Shown here one piece after another: positions 34,724-44,048 of a stretch of DNA of 60,219 nucleotides. The notes under the pieces were generated by a model, which saw nothing but the letters and a program-made list of their open reading frames with translations, ran no database searches and was not told the origin of the DNA. The position numbers were made by a program, and so were the translations under genes. The stretch spans positions 1 to 60,219 of the forward strand of contig CACPKQ010000006.1 in NCBI GenBank assembly GCA_902634455.1. The letters run 5' to 3'. Source of the stretch: an uncultured Pelagibacteraceae bacterium. GTDB lineage: Bacteria; Pseudomonadota; Alphaproteobacteria; Pelagibacterales; Pelagibacteraceae. How positions within the stretch are numbered: the first letter of the stretch is position 1; each line of letters begins with the position of its first letter.

Positions 34724-36085
34724 ATGAATAAAGATATTTTTTTAACAAACAGTCTTGGAAATAAAAAAGAAAAATTTGTTCCAATTGATAAAAATAATAT
34801 TGGAATGTATGTTTGCGGACCAACTGTTTATGATGACCCACATATTGGTAATGCGAGACCATTAGTAGTTTTTGATATTTTGTATAAAGTTTTAAAATGT
34901 AAGTTTGGAAACAAATCAGTTACTTACATTAGAAATATAACCGATGTGGATGACAAAATTATAAAATCATCACTGGACAAAAAAATTTCGATTGAAGATT
35001 TAACAAAAATGGTTACTAAAAATTTTCATAAAGATTGTAATTATTTGTTTTGTGAAAAGCCTACAGAAGAACCAAAAGCTACTGAAAATATTTCACTAAT
35101 GATTAAGATGACTGAAGACTTAATAAAAAAAAATTATGCATACACTAATAATAACCATGTCTATTTTGAAGTAAAAAAATTTAAAGATTACGGAAAACTT
35201 TCTAACAAAAATTTAGATGAATTAATAGCAGGCTCAAGAGTAGAAATATCAGAAAATAAAAAAAATCCAGAAGATTTTGTTCTATGGAAACCATCTAAAG
35301 ATAACGAGCCAAACTGGGATTCTCCTTGGGGAAAAGGAAGACCTGGCTGGCACTTAGAATGTTCAGTAATGTCAAAAAAATATCTTGGTATTAAATTTGA
35401 TATTCATGGAGGTGGTAGAGATTTAATATTCCCACATCATGAAAATGAAATTGCCCAATCTAGATGTGCAAATGATAGCGATACTTTTGCAAATTATTGG
35501 GTGCACAATGGTTTTATAACAATTTCAAATGAGAAAATGGCAAAGTCACAAGGAAATATTTTAAAAATAAATGATTTTAAAAATAAAATTAATGGTCAAG
35601 TTTTAAGACTGGCATTAATAAGTGCACATTATAAACAACCACTTGATTGGAATGAAAATCTTATTGAACAATGTCAAAAAACATTAAACAAATGGTATGA
35701 GAGCTATGTACAGATAGAAAAAAAAGTTTTAATACCCGAAGAGTATCTTAGCCCTTTATTTGATGATTTAAATACACCTGGCTATATTGCAAATCTACAT
35801 AAACTCTATGAAAAATCGCAAAGTGGAAAAACTAAAGATAAAGAAGTTTTTACTTCTGCTTGCAATTTTATAGGTTTACTTAAAGATAATAAAAATAATT
35901 GGTTAGATTTTAAAAAAGAAAAATCAATAATATCCGAACAAGAAATTTTATTAAAAATTGAAGAACGCAATAAAGCAAGAGAAAATAAAAATTACAAACT
36001 TTCAGATAAAATTAGAGATGAATTGTTAGACAAAGGAGTATTAATTGAAGATAAAGATGGTAAAACCACTTGGAAATTAAAATGA
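34724..36085 (+). CDS. cysS: Cysteinyl-tRNA synthetase
   Basis: CysS charges tRNA-Cys. It has 453 residues with MYVCGPTVYDDPHIGNARP (HIGH motif), the zinc ligands in VCGPT, GWHLECSVM and HHENEIAQS, and the ATP-binding loop EKMAKSQGN. In most class I synthetases this loop is KMSKS, so the Ser to Ala change is noteworthy. The catalytic Lys residues are kept. The C-terminal helical tRNA-binding part is present (LLKIEERNKARENKNY). Its stop overlaps cimA by 4 bases (ATGA). Confidence 0.93.
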   Translation: MNKDIFLTNSLGNKKEKFVPIDKNNIGMYVCGPTVYDDPHIGNARPLVVFDILYKVLKCKFGNKSVTYIRNITDVDDKIIKSSLDKKISIEDLTKMVTKNFHKDCNYLFCEKPTEEPKATENISLMIKMTEDLIKKNYAYTNNNHVYFEVKKFKDYGKLSNKNLDELIAGSRVEISENKKNPEDFVLWKPSKDNEPNWDSPWGKGRPGWHLECSVMSKKYLGIKFDIHGGGRDLIFPHHENEIAQSRCANDSDTFANYWVHNGFITISNEKMAKSQGNILKINDFKNKINGQVLRLALISAHYKQPLDWNENLIEQCQKTLNKWYESYVQIEKKVLIPEEYLSPLFDDLNTPGYIANLHKLYEKSQSGKTKDKEVFTSACNFIGLLKDNKNNWLDFKKEKSIISEQEILLKIEERNKARENKNYKLSDKIRDELLDKGVLIEDKDGKTTWKLK

Positions 36086-37683
36086 GTAAAGAAAAGCTAT
36101 ATATTTTTGATACAACATTAAGAGATGGGGCTCAAACCCAAGGTGTAGATTTTTCTATTGATGATAAGTTAAAAATTGCTGAAGCTTTAGATAGGCTTGG
36201 AGTAGATTATATAGAAGGAGGGTGGCCAGGAGCCAATCCTACTGATACTGAATTTTTTCAAAAAAAAATAAATTTTAAAAATTCAATACTTACAGCATTC
36301 GGAATGACAAAAAAAATAGGTCGTAGTGCGGAAAATGACCCTGGTCTTTCAGCTTTAATGAATAGCAATACAAAAGCCATATGTCTTGTTGGAAAATCTT
36401 GGGATTTTCACGTTGATGTAGCTTTAGGTATATCAAATCAAGAAAATTTAGAAAATATATCTGAGAGCGCAAAACATTTTATAAAAGAAAAAAAAGAATT
36501 TATGTTTGATGCAGAGCATTTTTTTGATGGATACAAAAATAATAAAAAATATGCATTAGATTGTATCAAAGCTGCCTACAATGAGGGTGCCAGATGGATT
36601 GTTTTATGTGATACAAATGGCGGAACATTACCCCACGAAGTATTGAAAATTGTTACTGAAGTTACAAAGGAAATTCCAGGTAAAAATTTAGGAATTCATG
36701 CTCATAATGATACAGGAAATGCCGTTGCAAATAGTCTGGCAGCTGTTATGGGTGGTGTAAGACAAATACAAGGGACAATAAACGGTTTAGGAGAAAGATG
36801 TGGTAATGCAAATTTGATGTCACTAATTCCTACTTTTTATTTAAAAAAAGATTTTTCTGAAAAATTTCAAATTAATATTGATAAAGAAAATATTAAAAAT
36901 TTAACTCAATGTTCTAGACTTTTAGATGAAATTTTAAATAGAAAACCAAACCAACATTTACCATATGTTGGAGCTGCTGCTTTTTCTCATAAAGGAGGAT
37001 TACATGTTTCGGCAGTTCAAAAAAATCCAAAAACTTATGAACATATAAATCCTACACTAGTTGGTAATGCAAGAAATATTATAGTTTCTGACCAAGCAGG
37101 AAAATCAAATATTATATCTAGACTTAATTCAATTGGGATTAATTTTAAAGAAAATGATCCAAATATTAAAAAATTATTAGAGGAAGTTAAAGATAGAGAG
37201 TTTATTGGTTATAGCTATGATGGTGCTGATGCATCTTTTGAGTTACTAGCAAGAAGAATTATGGGAGAAATTCCAAGATACATTTTAATCAAAGAGTATG
37301 ATGTAAGTGTAAAAAAAGATGTCCAAGGAGAAATTATATCTTCTGCAAAAGCACAGCTGGAAGTAGATAAAAAAATAATTTTATGTGAGGGAGAAGGAAA
37401 TGGTCCAGTTCATGCTTTGGATAATGCAATAAGAAATAATGTAGACAAGCTTGCAAAATACTCAAAATATCTAAAAGATCTTAAACTAGTAGATTATAAA
37501 GTTAGAATATTAAACACCGGAACAGAAGCGGTAACAAGAGTTTCAATTGAGAGCACAGACTCAAGAGGTAAAAATTGGTTTACAATCGGTGTATCTGCAA
37601 ACATAATTGAAGCATCTTTCAAGGCACTTGTTGATAGTTTGGACTATAAATTATTTAAAGATAATGCTCCAGCTAGTAATTAA
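36082..37683 (+). CDS. cimA: (R)-citramalate synthase
   Basis: This 533-residue LeuA-related enzyme condenses pyruvate and acetyl-CoA to citramalate for isoleucine synthesis without threonine. The start ATG at 36082 overlaps the cysS stop. Visible motifs are FDTTLRDGAQTQG (metal and catalytic Arg), EGGWPGANPTD, GIHAHNDTGNAVANSLAA with two His metal ligands, GTINGLGERCGNANL and the C-terminal regulatory domain ending in ALVDSLDYKL. The EGGWPGANP block favours CimA over LeuA or homocitrate synthase. It is followed 3 bases later by the DUF1989 gene. Confidence 0.9.
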   Translation: MSKEKLYIFDTTLRDGAQTQGVDFSIDDKLKIAEALDRLGVDYIEGGWPGANPTDTEFFQKKINFKNSILTAFGMTKKIGRSAENDPGLSALMNSNTKAICLVGKSWDFHVDVALGISNQENLENISESAKHFIKEKKEFMFDAEHFFDGYKNNKKYALDCIKAAYNEGARWIVLCDTNGGTLPHEVLKIVTEVTKEIPGKNLGIHAHNDTGNAVANSLAAVMGGVRQIQGTINGLGERCGNANLMSLIPTFYLKKDFSEKFQINIDKENIKNLTQCSRLLDEILNRKPNQHLPYVGAAAFSHKGGLHVSAVQKNPKTYEHINPTLVGNARNIIVSDQAGKSNIISRLNSIGINFKENDPNIKKLLEEVKDREFIGYSYDGADASFELLARRIMGEIPRYILIKEYDVSVKKDVQGEIISSAKAQLEVDKKIILCEGEGNGPVHALDNAIRNNVDKLAKYSKYLKDLKLVDYKVRILNTGTEAVTRVSIESTDSRGKNWFTIGVSANIIEASFKALVDSLDYKLFKDNAPASN

Positions 37684-37686
37684 TAA

Positions 37687-38547
37687 ATGAAGATTAAAAA
37701 ATTTGCTAAAAAACCTAATGATTTAAATGATAGAGTGGGGAAAAAACTAATCGTTTGTTATCCAAATGATAGTCTGGATGATAATTTAAAAATTTTACAT
37801 AAAGCTAGAGAGAATCTTGAAAAAATCAATGAAGTAATAGTTTCACCAAGAGATGCTAAAACTTTTATTGTAGAAAAAGGAAATTTTTTTCGAATTGAAA
37901 GTATAAAAGGACCACAAGTTGGAGATTTAAATCTTTTTCAATTAAATAACCTTGAAGAAAAATTCTACTCAGGAAAAACTAGAGCATTTTATGGAACACA
38001 TCTTTCAGTAGGTGATAAAATGTTCAGTTGTTTTCCTTACCTAAGATCAATGGCAACTATCACATGGGATACACTAGATTGGTATGGTTATGATAATGAT
38101 GGTGGTGGAGTTCACGATGTAATTGGGACTCGTTGCGATCCCTATACCTCAAAACTATTAACAGATAATGATTATCATTATTGCTGTCATTCAAATTTAA
38201 CCAGAGCTTTAGTTAAAGAAAAAAATTTGAATATTAATGAAGCAGAAAAAATAGTTCATGATGTTTTAAATGTATTTATGTGCACGGGTTTTACTGATGA
38301 TACTAAACAATATTTTATGAAATCTAGTCCTGTAAGACCTGGCGATTACTTAGAATTTTTTGCTGAAACTGATTTATTAGGAGTTTTATCAACTTGTCCA
38401 GGTGGAGATTGCGGGTCTGAGCATTCCTCAGATGAAGCAAAATGCTATCCATTAAAAGTATCTATATGGAATGTAAATAAAAAATATTTAAAAGATATAA
38501 AACTTTCAACTATATCTTCATATAATAAAAATCACGGATTAGAATAA
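37687..38547 (+). CDS. DUF1989 (urea carboxylase-associated) family protein
   Basis: This 286-residue protein matches DUF1989, whose characterised members CgdA and CgdB form a carboxyguanidine deiminase next to guanidine carboxylase. Visible blocks are YGTHLSVGDKMFS, HDVIGTRCDPYT, SSPVRPGDYLEFFAE and STCPGGDCGSEHSS; the Cys residues probably bind zinc. Typical members are 200-230 residues and come in pairs. Here a single gene has an N-terminal extension of about 70 residues and no urea or guanidine carboxylase neighbour. It sits in the nadE-cysS-cimA run, 3 bases after cimA. The substrate is unknown. Confidence 0.82.
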   Translation: MKIKKFAKKPNDLNDRVGKKLIVCYPNDSLDDNLKILHKARENLEKINEVIVSPRDAKTFIVEKGNFFRIESIKGPQVGDLNLFQLNNLEEKFYSGKTRAFYGTHLSVGDKMFSCFPYLRSMATITWDTLDWYGYDNDGGGVHDVIGTRCDPYTSKLLTDNDYHYCCHSNLTRALVKEKNLNINEAEKIVHDVLNVFMCTGFTDDTKQYFMKSSPVRPGDYLEFFAETDLLGVLSTCPGGDCGSEHSSDEAKCYPLKVSIWNVNKKYLKDIKLSTISSYNKNHGLE

Positions 38548-38554
38548 CTGAATA

Positions 38555-39274
38555 ATGAAAAAAAATAATATTTCATTTATTTTACATAAACCCCAACTTT
38601 CTGAAAATATTGGTGCATGTGCTAGAGCAATAAAAAATTTTAATTTTACAAAACTTATTTTAGTCGATCCTAAACCAACATTTCCTAACGATAAGATTTT
38701 AGCAACTTCAGTTGGTGCTAAAAACATAATTAATGAAAGCAAAGTATATAATAATCTAGAACCAGCTTTAGAAAATATTGATTATGTAATAGCAACATCT
38801 TCAAGATTTAGAAATAAAAATTTGAGACACATTAAATTAGGTGATCTAAATAAAATAAGTTTTAATAAAAAAATTGGATTTTTATTTGGTTCAGAAGCTT
38901 CAGGATTGTCAAATAGTGAAATTAGTTACGCAAATTGTACACTACAGGTACCCACAAATCCTGAATTTAAATCATTAAATCTTTCACATAGCGTTATCAT
39001 TATTGCTCAAGTTGTTTCAAGTATTATCAAGTTAAAAAAAATAAAATACTCAAGGTCAAATAAAATAAAAACAGCTAATAAAAAAAGTATTAATAATTTA
39101 GTAAATTTTTGCATTAACAATCTGGAAAAAAAGAATTTTTTTAAACCTATGGAAAAAAAACCTATAATGTTAGAGAATTTAAGAAATATTTTTCACAAAA
39201 TGGAACTATCCGAAAAAGAAACGCGTATTTTATCAAGTGTATTTGCAGGACTTTCCAAAAAAAACGTTCATTGA
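38555..39274 (+). CDS. trmJ: tRNA (cytidine/uridine-2'-O-)-methyltransferase, TrmJ type
   Basis: This 239-residue SPOUT-class enzyme would 2'-O-methylate position 32 of tRNAs. Evidence is the start FILHKPQLSENIGACARAIKNF (motif 1), LFGSEASGLSNSE (motif 2) and VPTNPEFKSLNLSHSVIIIA (motif 3, the knotted SAM site). The C-terminal helical tail with LRNIFHKMELSEKETRIL is shared by TrmJ proteins. Its stop lies inside the -35 box of the rpsD promoter candidate. Confidence 0.9.
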   Translation: MKKNNISFILHKPQLSENIGACARAIKNFNFTKLILVDPKPTFPNDKILATSVGAKNIINESKVYNNLEPALENIDYVIATSSRFRNKNLRHIKLGDLNKISFNKKIGFLFGSEASGLSNSEISYANCTLQVPTNPEFKSLNLSHSVIIIAQVVSSIIKLKKIKYSRSNKIKTANKKSINNLVNFCINNLEKKNFFKPMEKKPIMLENLRNIFHKMELSEKETRILSSVFAGLSKKNVH

Positions 39275-39298
39275 CAAAATTATGCTTAAGTTTATAAA
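39271..39298 (+). promoter_or_regulatory. Candidate strong promoter for rpsD
   Basis: A consensus -35 TTGACA at 39271-39276 is followed after 16 bases by TATAAA at 39293-39298. The start point would be near 39305, leaving a leader of about 6 bases before the rpsD ATG at 39311. The -35 overlaps the trmJ stop codon (39272-39274). Confidence 0.65.
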
Positions 39299-39310
39299 CC
39301 CTTTTACTAA

Positions 39311-39928
39311 ATGACAAAAAGATTAAACTCTAAACATAAAGTAGACAGAAGACTAAGAGTAAATTTATGGGGTAGACCAAAGAGCCCCTTTAATACTAGA
39401 GCTTATCCACCTGGTCAACATGGTCAAACCAAAACATCAAAACCATCAGATTATGGTATCCAACTTCATGCAAAACAAAAATTAAAATCTTATTATGGCA
39501 ATATGAATGAAAGACAGTTTAGAAATGTTTATAAAAAAGCAATAATGAAAAAAGGTGATACTGCTGAAAATTTAATAGGATTTTTAGAAAGAAGACTTGA
39601 TGCAGTAATTTATAGATCAAAATTGTCTAATACTATATTTTCTTCTAGACAGTTAATTAACCATGGACATGTAAGAGTAAATGGAAAAAAAGTAAATATT
39701 TCCAGTTATCAAGTTAAAGAGGAGGATACAATAGAAATTAGAGATAAATCAAAACAATTGGCTTTAATTGATATTGCTCTTGCAAACAAAGAAAGAGAAG
39801 TTCCAGAATATTTACAACTTGATGAAAAAAATAAAAAAGTAAAATTTGTAAGAACTCCAAAGTTTGAAGAGGTTCCTTATCCAGTGCCAATGGAACCAAA
39901 TCTAGTTATAGAATATTATTCAAGATAA
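39311..39928 (+). CDS. rpsD: Ribosomal protein S4
   Basis: S4 is a primary 16S rRNA-binding protein of the 30S subunit. The 205-residue length and the blocks SKHKVDRRLRVNLWGRPKSP, RAYPPGQHGQ, DYGIQLHAKQKLKSYYG and the S4 RNA-binding domain (FLERRLDAVIYRSKLS, RQLINHGHVRVNGKKVN) are standard. It has its own promoter candidate and a very short leader, so the classical S4 leader pseudoknot is absent. It converges with grxD (8-base gap). Confidence 0.96.
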   Translation: MTKRLNSKHKVDRRLRVNLWGRPKSPFNTRAYPPGQHGQTKTSKPSDYGIQLHAKQKLKSYYGNMNERQFRNVYKKAIMKKGDTAENLIGFLERRLDAVIYRSKLSNTIFSSRQLINHGHVRVNGKKVNISSYQVKEEDTIEIRDKSKQLALIDIALANKEREVPEYLQLDEKNKKVKFVRTPKFEEVPYPVPMEPNLVIEYYSR

Positions 39929-39936
39929 TTTAGTAT

Positions 39937-40260
39937 TTAAATTAAAGAATTTTTTTTTAATAAATCTTTTAATTCGCCATTTTCGTACATTTCCTTAACA
40001 ATGTCACAGCCTCCTACAAATTCTTTTTTAATATATAACTGAGGTATGGTTGGCCAATCACTAAATTTTTTTATTCCTTCTCTTATATTTTGGTTTTCAA
40101 GAACATTTATTCCTTTAAATTCTACATTTAATATTTTTAATATATTTAAAACAGCCATTGAGAATCCACATTGAGGAGCATCAGGCGTTCCCTTCATAAA
40201 TAAACAAACATTGTTGTTATTTATTTCCTTTTCTATTATTTCTTTAGTTTGATTATCCAT
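39937..40260 (-). CDS. grxD: Monothiol glutaredoxin, Grx4/GrxD type
   Basis: This 107-residue CGFS-type glutaredoxin carries and transfers Fe-S clusters. MKGTPDAPQCGFS contains Cys31. WPTIPQLYIKKEFVGGCDIV is the glutathione-binding part. It overlaps the BolA gene upstream by 8 bases. GrxD-BolA pairs form a heterodimer that holds a [2Fe-2S] cluster, so co-translation fits the known complex. Confidence 0.93.
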   Translation of the reverse strand: MDNQTKEIIEKEINNNNVCLFMKGTPDAPQCGFSMAVLNILKILNVEFKGINVLENQNIREGIKKFSDWPTIPQLYIKKEFVGGCDIVKEMYENGELKDLLKKNSLI

Positions 40261-40489
40261 TTTTTTCCTTTGTTTTAATCGCTAATGCATGAAGTTCATT
40301 CCCCATTTTTCCTTTTAAAGAATTATATACCATTTTATGTTGTTCTATTTTACTTTTATTATTAAATTTTGATGAAGAAACTGTCGCAGAATAATGGTTG
40401 CCATCGCCTGCAAGATCTTGAATTTCAACTAAAGCGTCAGGAATACCTTCTTTAATTAATTTTTCAATTTCTTTAAGATCCATTGCCAT
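40253..40489 (-). CDS. bolA: BolA family protein
   Basis: This 78-residue protein has the BolA pattern: DLKEIEKLIKEGIPDALVEI at the start, GDGNHYSATVSSSKFNNKSKIEQHKMVYN and the end GNELHALAIKTKEK, with conserved His residues for cluster binding. The start could be either of two ATGs (40489 or 40483). It overlaps grxD, its expected partner in iron-sulfur cluster handling, by 8 bases. Confidence 0.92.
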   Translation of the reverse strand: MAMDLKEIEKLIKEGIPDALVEIQDLAGDGNHYSATVSSSKFNNKSKIEQHKMVYNSLKGKMGNELHALAIKTKEKNG

Positions 40490-40528
40490 TAATATATCAT
40501 ATACTTTTTTAGTTAATAATTATATTAA

Positions 40529-41821
40529 TTATTTAAATATTCTTCTAAATATATAGTTTACATTTTTAAAGTGCTTAGTGTATTTAAATATATTATCAAT
40601 TTTTTTTAAAGTAATTTTGCTTGTTATTATTTTATCTTTTTTAATCAAATCAATTAAATTGATATTTTTTGTATAACTTTCTCTAGCATGCTTCTGCACG
40701 ATTCTATAAGCTTTTTCTCTTTGTAGACCAGATTTCGTAAGTTCAATCATTACCTCTTGAGAAAAAACTAATCCTTTTGTTAAATTTAAATTTTTTAACA
40801 TTTTTTTTGGATAAACGATCATTTTATCCAATACATTCGCTAGTCTTACTAAAGCAAAATCTAGAGTAATATTTGCATCTGGCCCTATATTTCTTTCTAC
40901 ACTTGAATGGGAAATATCTCTTTCATGCCATAGAGCTATGTTTTCTAAAGAAGGAACAACATAACTTCTAACTATTCTAGCAAGTCCTGTTAGGTTTTCA
41001 CTTAAAATTGGATTTTTTTTATGCGGCATTGCTGAAGAGCCTTTTTGATCTTTTGAAAAATATTCTTGCAATTCATAAACCTCAGACCTTTGAAGGTGTC
41101 TAATTTCTGTTGCCACTCTTTCAACTGAACCAGCAATTATTCCTAGTACAGAAAAATAGTGAGCATGTCGATCTCTTGGTATAATTTGTGTTGAAATAGG
41201 CTCAGCTTTTAATTTAAGTTTTTTTGCAACATAAATTTCAACTTTAGGATTAATATTTGCAAAAGTACCTACTGCACCTGATATTGAACATGTAGAAACA
41301 TTTTCTATTGCATTCTCTAACCTTTTTTTATTTCTTTTAAATTCTTCGTAAAAGGAGGCTAACTTTAACCCAAAAGTTAAAGGCTCAGCATGTATTCCAT
41401 GGCTTCTACCAATACATGGTGTTAGTTTATATTTTTTTGCTTGTCTTTTGAGAATTAATAAAATTTTATCAATGTCTTTTAATAATATCTTTCCAGATTG
41501 CACTAATTGAATATTAAAACTTGTATCTAGTACATCAGAAGAAGTCATTCCTTGATGAAGATATCTTGCTTTAATACCTGCTTGTTCAGTTATTGATGTT
41601 AAAAAAGCTATTACGTCATGTTTTACTTTAGCTTCTATTTTATGAATTCTTTCGACTTTTATCTTTCCTCTTTTTTTTACAATAGCAGAAACACCTTTTG
41701 GAATAATTTTATATTTTTCCATTGCTTGTGCAGCAGCAATTTCTACTTCAAGCCAAATTTTATATTTGTTTTTTTCAGACCAAATATCAGTTAATTCTTT
41801 TCTAGAGTATCGCGATATCAT
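40529..41821 (-). CDS. purB: Adenylosuccinate lyase
   Basis: PurB works twice in purine synthesis, releasing fumarate from SAICAR and from adenylosuccinate. The 430-residue protein has the fumarase/aspartase superfamily blocks: IEAKVKHDVIAFL, HQGMTSSDVLDT, IGRSHGIHAEP, and the catalytic signature GSSAMPHKKNPILSENL. The N-terminus ISRYSRKELTDIWSEKNKY is typical of PurB. The start overlaps the map stop by one base. Confidence 0.95.
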   Translation of the reverse strand: MISRYSRKELTDIWSEKNKYKIWLEVEIAAAQAMEKYKIIPKGVSAIVKKRGKIKVERIHKIEAKVKHDVIAFLTSITEQAGIKARYLHQGMTSSDVLDTSFNIQLVQSGKILLKDIDKILLILKRQAKKYKLTPCIGRSHGIHAEPLTFGLKLASFYEEFKRNKKRLENAIENVSTCSISGAVGTFANINPKVEIYVAKKLKLKAEPISTQIIPRDRHAHYFSVLGIIAGSVERVATEIRHLQRSEVYELQEYFSKDQKGSSAMPHKKNPILSENLTGLARIVRSYVVPSLENIALWHERDISHSSVERNIGPDANITLDFALVRLANVLDKMIVYPKKMLKNLNLTKGLVFSQEVMIELTKSGLQREKAYRIVQKHARESYTKNINLIDLIKKDKIITSKITLKKIDNIFKYTKHFKNVNYIFRRIFK

Positions 41822-42594
41822 TAATTATATGGGGGCTTTCTATAACCTTTATCAGATTCTGTAAAAATTTCATAACCATTTTCAGTTATTCCAACTGTAT
41901 GTTCAAATTGAGCAGAAAGAGACTTATCTTTTGTAACAGCAGTCCACCCATCGTTTAAAATTTTAGTATCATATTTTCCTGAATTTATCATAGGTTCTAT
42001 TGTAAAAGTCATGCCCGGTGTTAATTCAATACCAGTATTTTTTTTTCCATAATGAAGAACATTGGGCTGTTCATGAAAAATATTACTTATTCCGTGACCA
42101 CAAAAATCTCTAACTACAGAAAAACCTTTTTCTTCTATGTATGACTGAATTTCATAACCTATGTCACCAAGTTTTGTTCCTGGTTTTAAAATTTTAATTG
42201 CTTTCATCATAGATTCATAAGTAGCATCTATTAAATTTTTTGCTTTTATAGAAACCTCTCCAACAGAAAACATTCTACTTGTGTCACCATGATAATCATT
42301 AACTATTGTAGTTACATCAATATTTAGTGCATCACCTTCATCAAGTGTTCTATCTGAAGGTATGCCATGACAAACAACATGATTTAATGAAGTGCAAAGA
42401 GATTTAGTATATCCTCTATAATAAAGTGGAGCAGAGTAACCACCATTATCTCTAATAAATTCGTGGCACATTTGATCTATTTTGTCTGTTGATATGCCTG
42501 GTTTAACATATTCAGTAATCATATCTAAAGTTTTTGATGCAAGCTTTCCAGCTATTCTCATTTTTTCAAATTTTTCTAAATAACTATTTTTCAT
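41821..42594 (-). CDS. map: Methionine aminopeptidase, type I
   Basis: Map removes the initiator Met from new proteins. The 257-residue pita-bread fold enzyme has the metal ligands in NIDVTTIVNDYHGDTSRMF (two Asp), GHGISNIFHEQPNVLHYG (His), FTIEPMI (Glu) and SAQFEHTVGI (Glu). No N-terminal zinc-ribbon extension is present. It overlaps sfsA by 11 bases upstream and purB by 1 base downstream, forming a sfsA-map-purB unit on the minus strand. Confidence 0.95.
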   Translation of the reverse strand: MKNSYLEKFEKMRIAGKLASKTLDMITEYVKPGISTDKIDQMCHEFIRDNGGYSAPLYYRGYTKSLCTSLNHVVCHGIPSDRTLDEGDALNIDVTTIVNDYHGDTSRMFSVGEVSIKAKNLIDATYESMMKAIKILKPGTKLGDIGYEIQSYIEEKGFSVVRDFCGHGISNIFHEQPNVLHYGKKNTGIELTPGMTFTIEPMINSGKYDTKILNDGWTAVTKDKSLSAQFEHTVGITENGYEIFTESDKGYRKPPYN

Positions 42595-43273
42595 TTATAA
42601 TTTTTATTTTTTTTTCAATTTTTATTTCTTTCGAACTTAAATAACATCTATAAGCTAAAAAATTAACTCCAGCCTTTTTAGCTTTCAAGTAATTTTGATA
42701 GTATTCATAGTCAATATCTTTAGCTATTCTAAAATACTCTATACCTTGGATTTGAGTTAGAAATAAGACATAGGGTTTAAATCCTTTTTTAATTGAACTA
42801 ATTAGTTGTATTAAGTGTTTTAAACCCCTTGAAGTTATTGCATCAGGAAATTCACCAATTTTATTTTCCCTCGTTAAAGTAACATTTTTTACTTCAATAA
42901 TTTTTTTATCACATAAAAAATCAAATCTAGTATCTTTACTGTATTTGAATTCACGTTTAATAGTTTTAACATCTTTAAATTCAGCAATTAGTTTGTTTTC
43001 TAAAGCATGCTCAACTATTCTATTTGCTCTATGAGTATTTACTCCAACCAAGCTTTTATTAACTTTAATCATCTCTAAGGTAAATTTTAATTTTCTGCTA
43101 GGGTCATCATTTTTAGAAACCCAAACATCATTGTCTTTTTCTAACAAACCCATCATCGAGCCAGTATTTGGACAGTGAGCAGTAACTGATTGATTATTTA
43201 ATTTCAAATCTGTAAAAAATCTTTTATATCGTTTGATTAATTTGCCTTTAATTAAAGTACTGGTAAATTTCAT
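42584..43273 (-). CDS. sfsA: SfsA family DNA/RNA-binding nuclease-fold protein
   Basis: The 229-residue protein matches SfsA: LIKGKLIKRYKRFFTDLKLN at the start, TAHCPNTGSMMGLL, GVNTHRANRIVEHAL, and the putative nuclease core DFLCDKKIIEVKNVTL..FPDAITSRGLKHL. E. coli SfsA was named for stimulating sugar fermentation and binds DNA; the fold suggests nuclease activity. It is divergent from the CinA-like gene, with 22 bases between starts. Confidence 0.92.
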   Translation of the reverse strand: MKFTSTLIKGKLIKRYKRFFTDLKLNNQSVTAHCPNTGSMMGLLEKDNDVWVSKNDDPSRKLKFTLEMIKVNKSLVGVNTHRANRIVEHALENKLIAEFKDVKTIKREFKYSKDTRFDFLCDKKIIEVKNVTLTRENKIGEFPDAITSRGLKHLIQLISSIKKGFKPYVLFLTQIQGIEYFRIAKDIDYEYYQNYLKAKKAGVNFLAYRCYLSSKEIKIEKKIKIINEK

Positions 43274-43295
43274 TATTATTTATTTATATTTGTAT

Positions 43296-44048
43296 ATGGA
43301 AAATAAAAAAGAAATAATTGCTGGGATCATTATCATAGGCAACGAGATATTATCTGGAAGGACAAAGGACTTAAATACAAGTACAATTTCAAAATGGCTA
43401 AATTCTATAGGAATTAAAGTTCAAGAAGCAAGGGCCGTTCCTGACAATGAAAAGATAATCATTAATACTGTTAATGAGTTTAGAAACAAATTTAATTATG
43501 TTTTTACCTCAGGGGGTATAGGTCCTACTCATGACGATATAACATCAGAAGCTATTTCAAAATCTTTTAATTTAAAGTATGAAATTAACAAGGAGGCTTT
43601 TAAAATTTTAGAAAAATATTACGGTGTTAATGAATTTAATGAAGGAAGACAAAGGATGACTTGGATGCCATCAAATGCAAATCTTATTTTAAATCCTGCT
43701 AGTGGTGCACCTGGTTTTTATGTTGAAAATGTTTTTTGTTTACCTGGAGTCCCCTCAATACTTGAGTCAATGCTACCGGATTTAAATAATAAACTTGTTG
43801 GGGGCAATCCTATACTTAGTAAAACAATTAGTTTAAGAACTTTGGAAAGTGAAATTGCTAAATCATTAAAAATAGTTCAAGAAAAAAATAAAGATATAGA
43901 TATTGGAAGCTATCCTTTTTTCAGAAAAGGTAAAATCGGTGTTTCTATTGTTTTAAGATCAGAGGACCAAAATAAAATAGATATTTGCAGCATTGAAATA
44001 ATGAAATTTGTAAATGAAATGCAAATTGAAATAGTTGAAAGAGATTAA
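43296..44048 (+). CDS. CinA-like molybdopterin-binding-domain protein
   Basis: I start this 250-residue protein at MENKKEIIAGII (43296); the frame continues upstream but would run into the divergent sfsA gene. It has the MoaB/Mog-like fold found in CinA N-terminal halves (COG1058): IIIIGNEILSGRTKDLNT, TSGGIGPTHDDITSEAI and PASGAPGFYVENVFCLPGVPS. The C-terminal CinA deamidase domain is absent. Members may hydrolyse nucleotide pyrophosphates such as ADP-ribose or FAD. The GGCT-like gene begins directly after its stop. Confidence 0.87.
   Translation: MENKKEIIAGIIIIGNEILSGRTKDLNTSTISKWLNSIGIKVQEARAVPDNEKIIINTVNEFRNKFNYVFTSGGIGPTHDDITSEAISKSFNLKYEINKEAFKILEKYYGVNEFNEGRQRMTWMPSNANLILNPASGAPGFYVENVFCLPGVPSILESMLPDLNNKLVGGNPILSKTISLRTLESEIAKSLKIVQEKNKDIDIGSYPFFRKGKIGVSIVLRSEDQNKIDICSIEIMKFVNEMQIEIVERD

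Noticed and set aside
43233-43295. Upstream extension of the CinA-like protein (hydrophobic 21 residues)
   Set aside because: It overlaps the start of sfsA on the other strand and looks like antisense of that gene; the domain starts at MENKKE.
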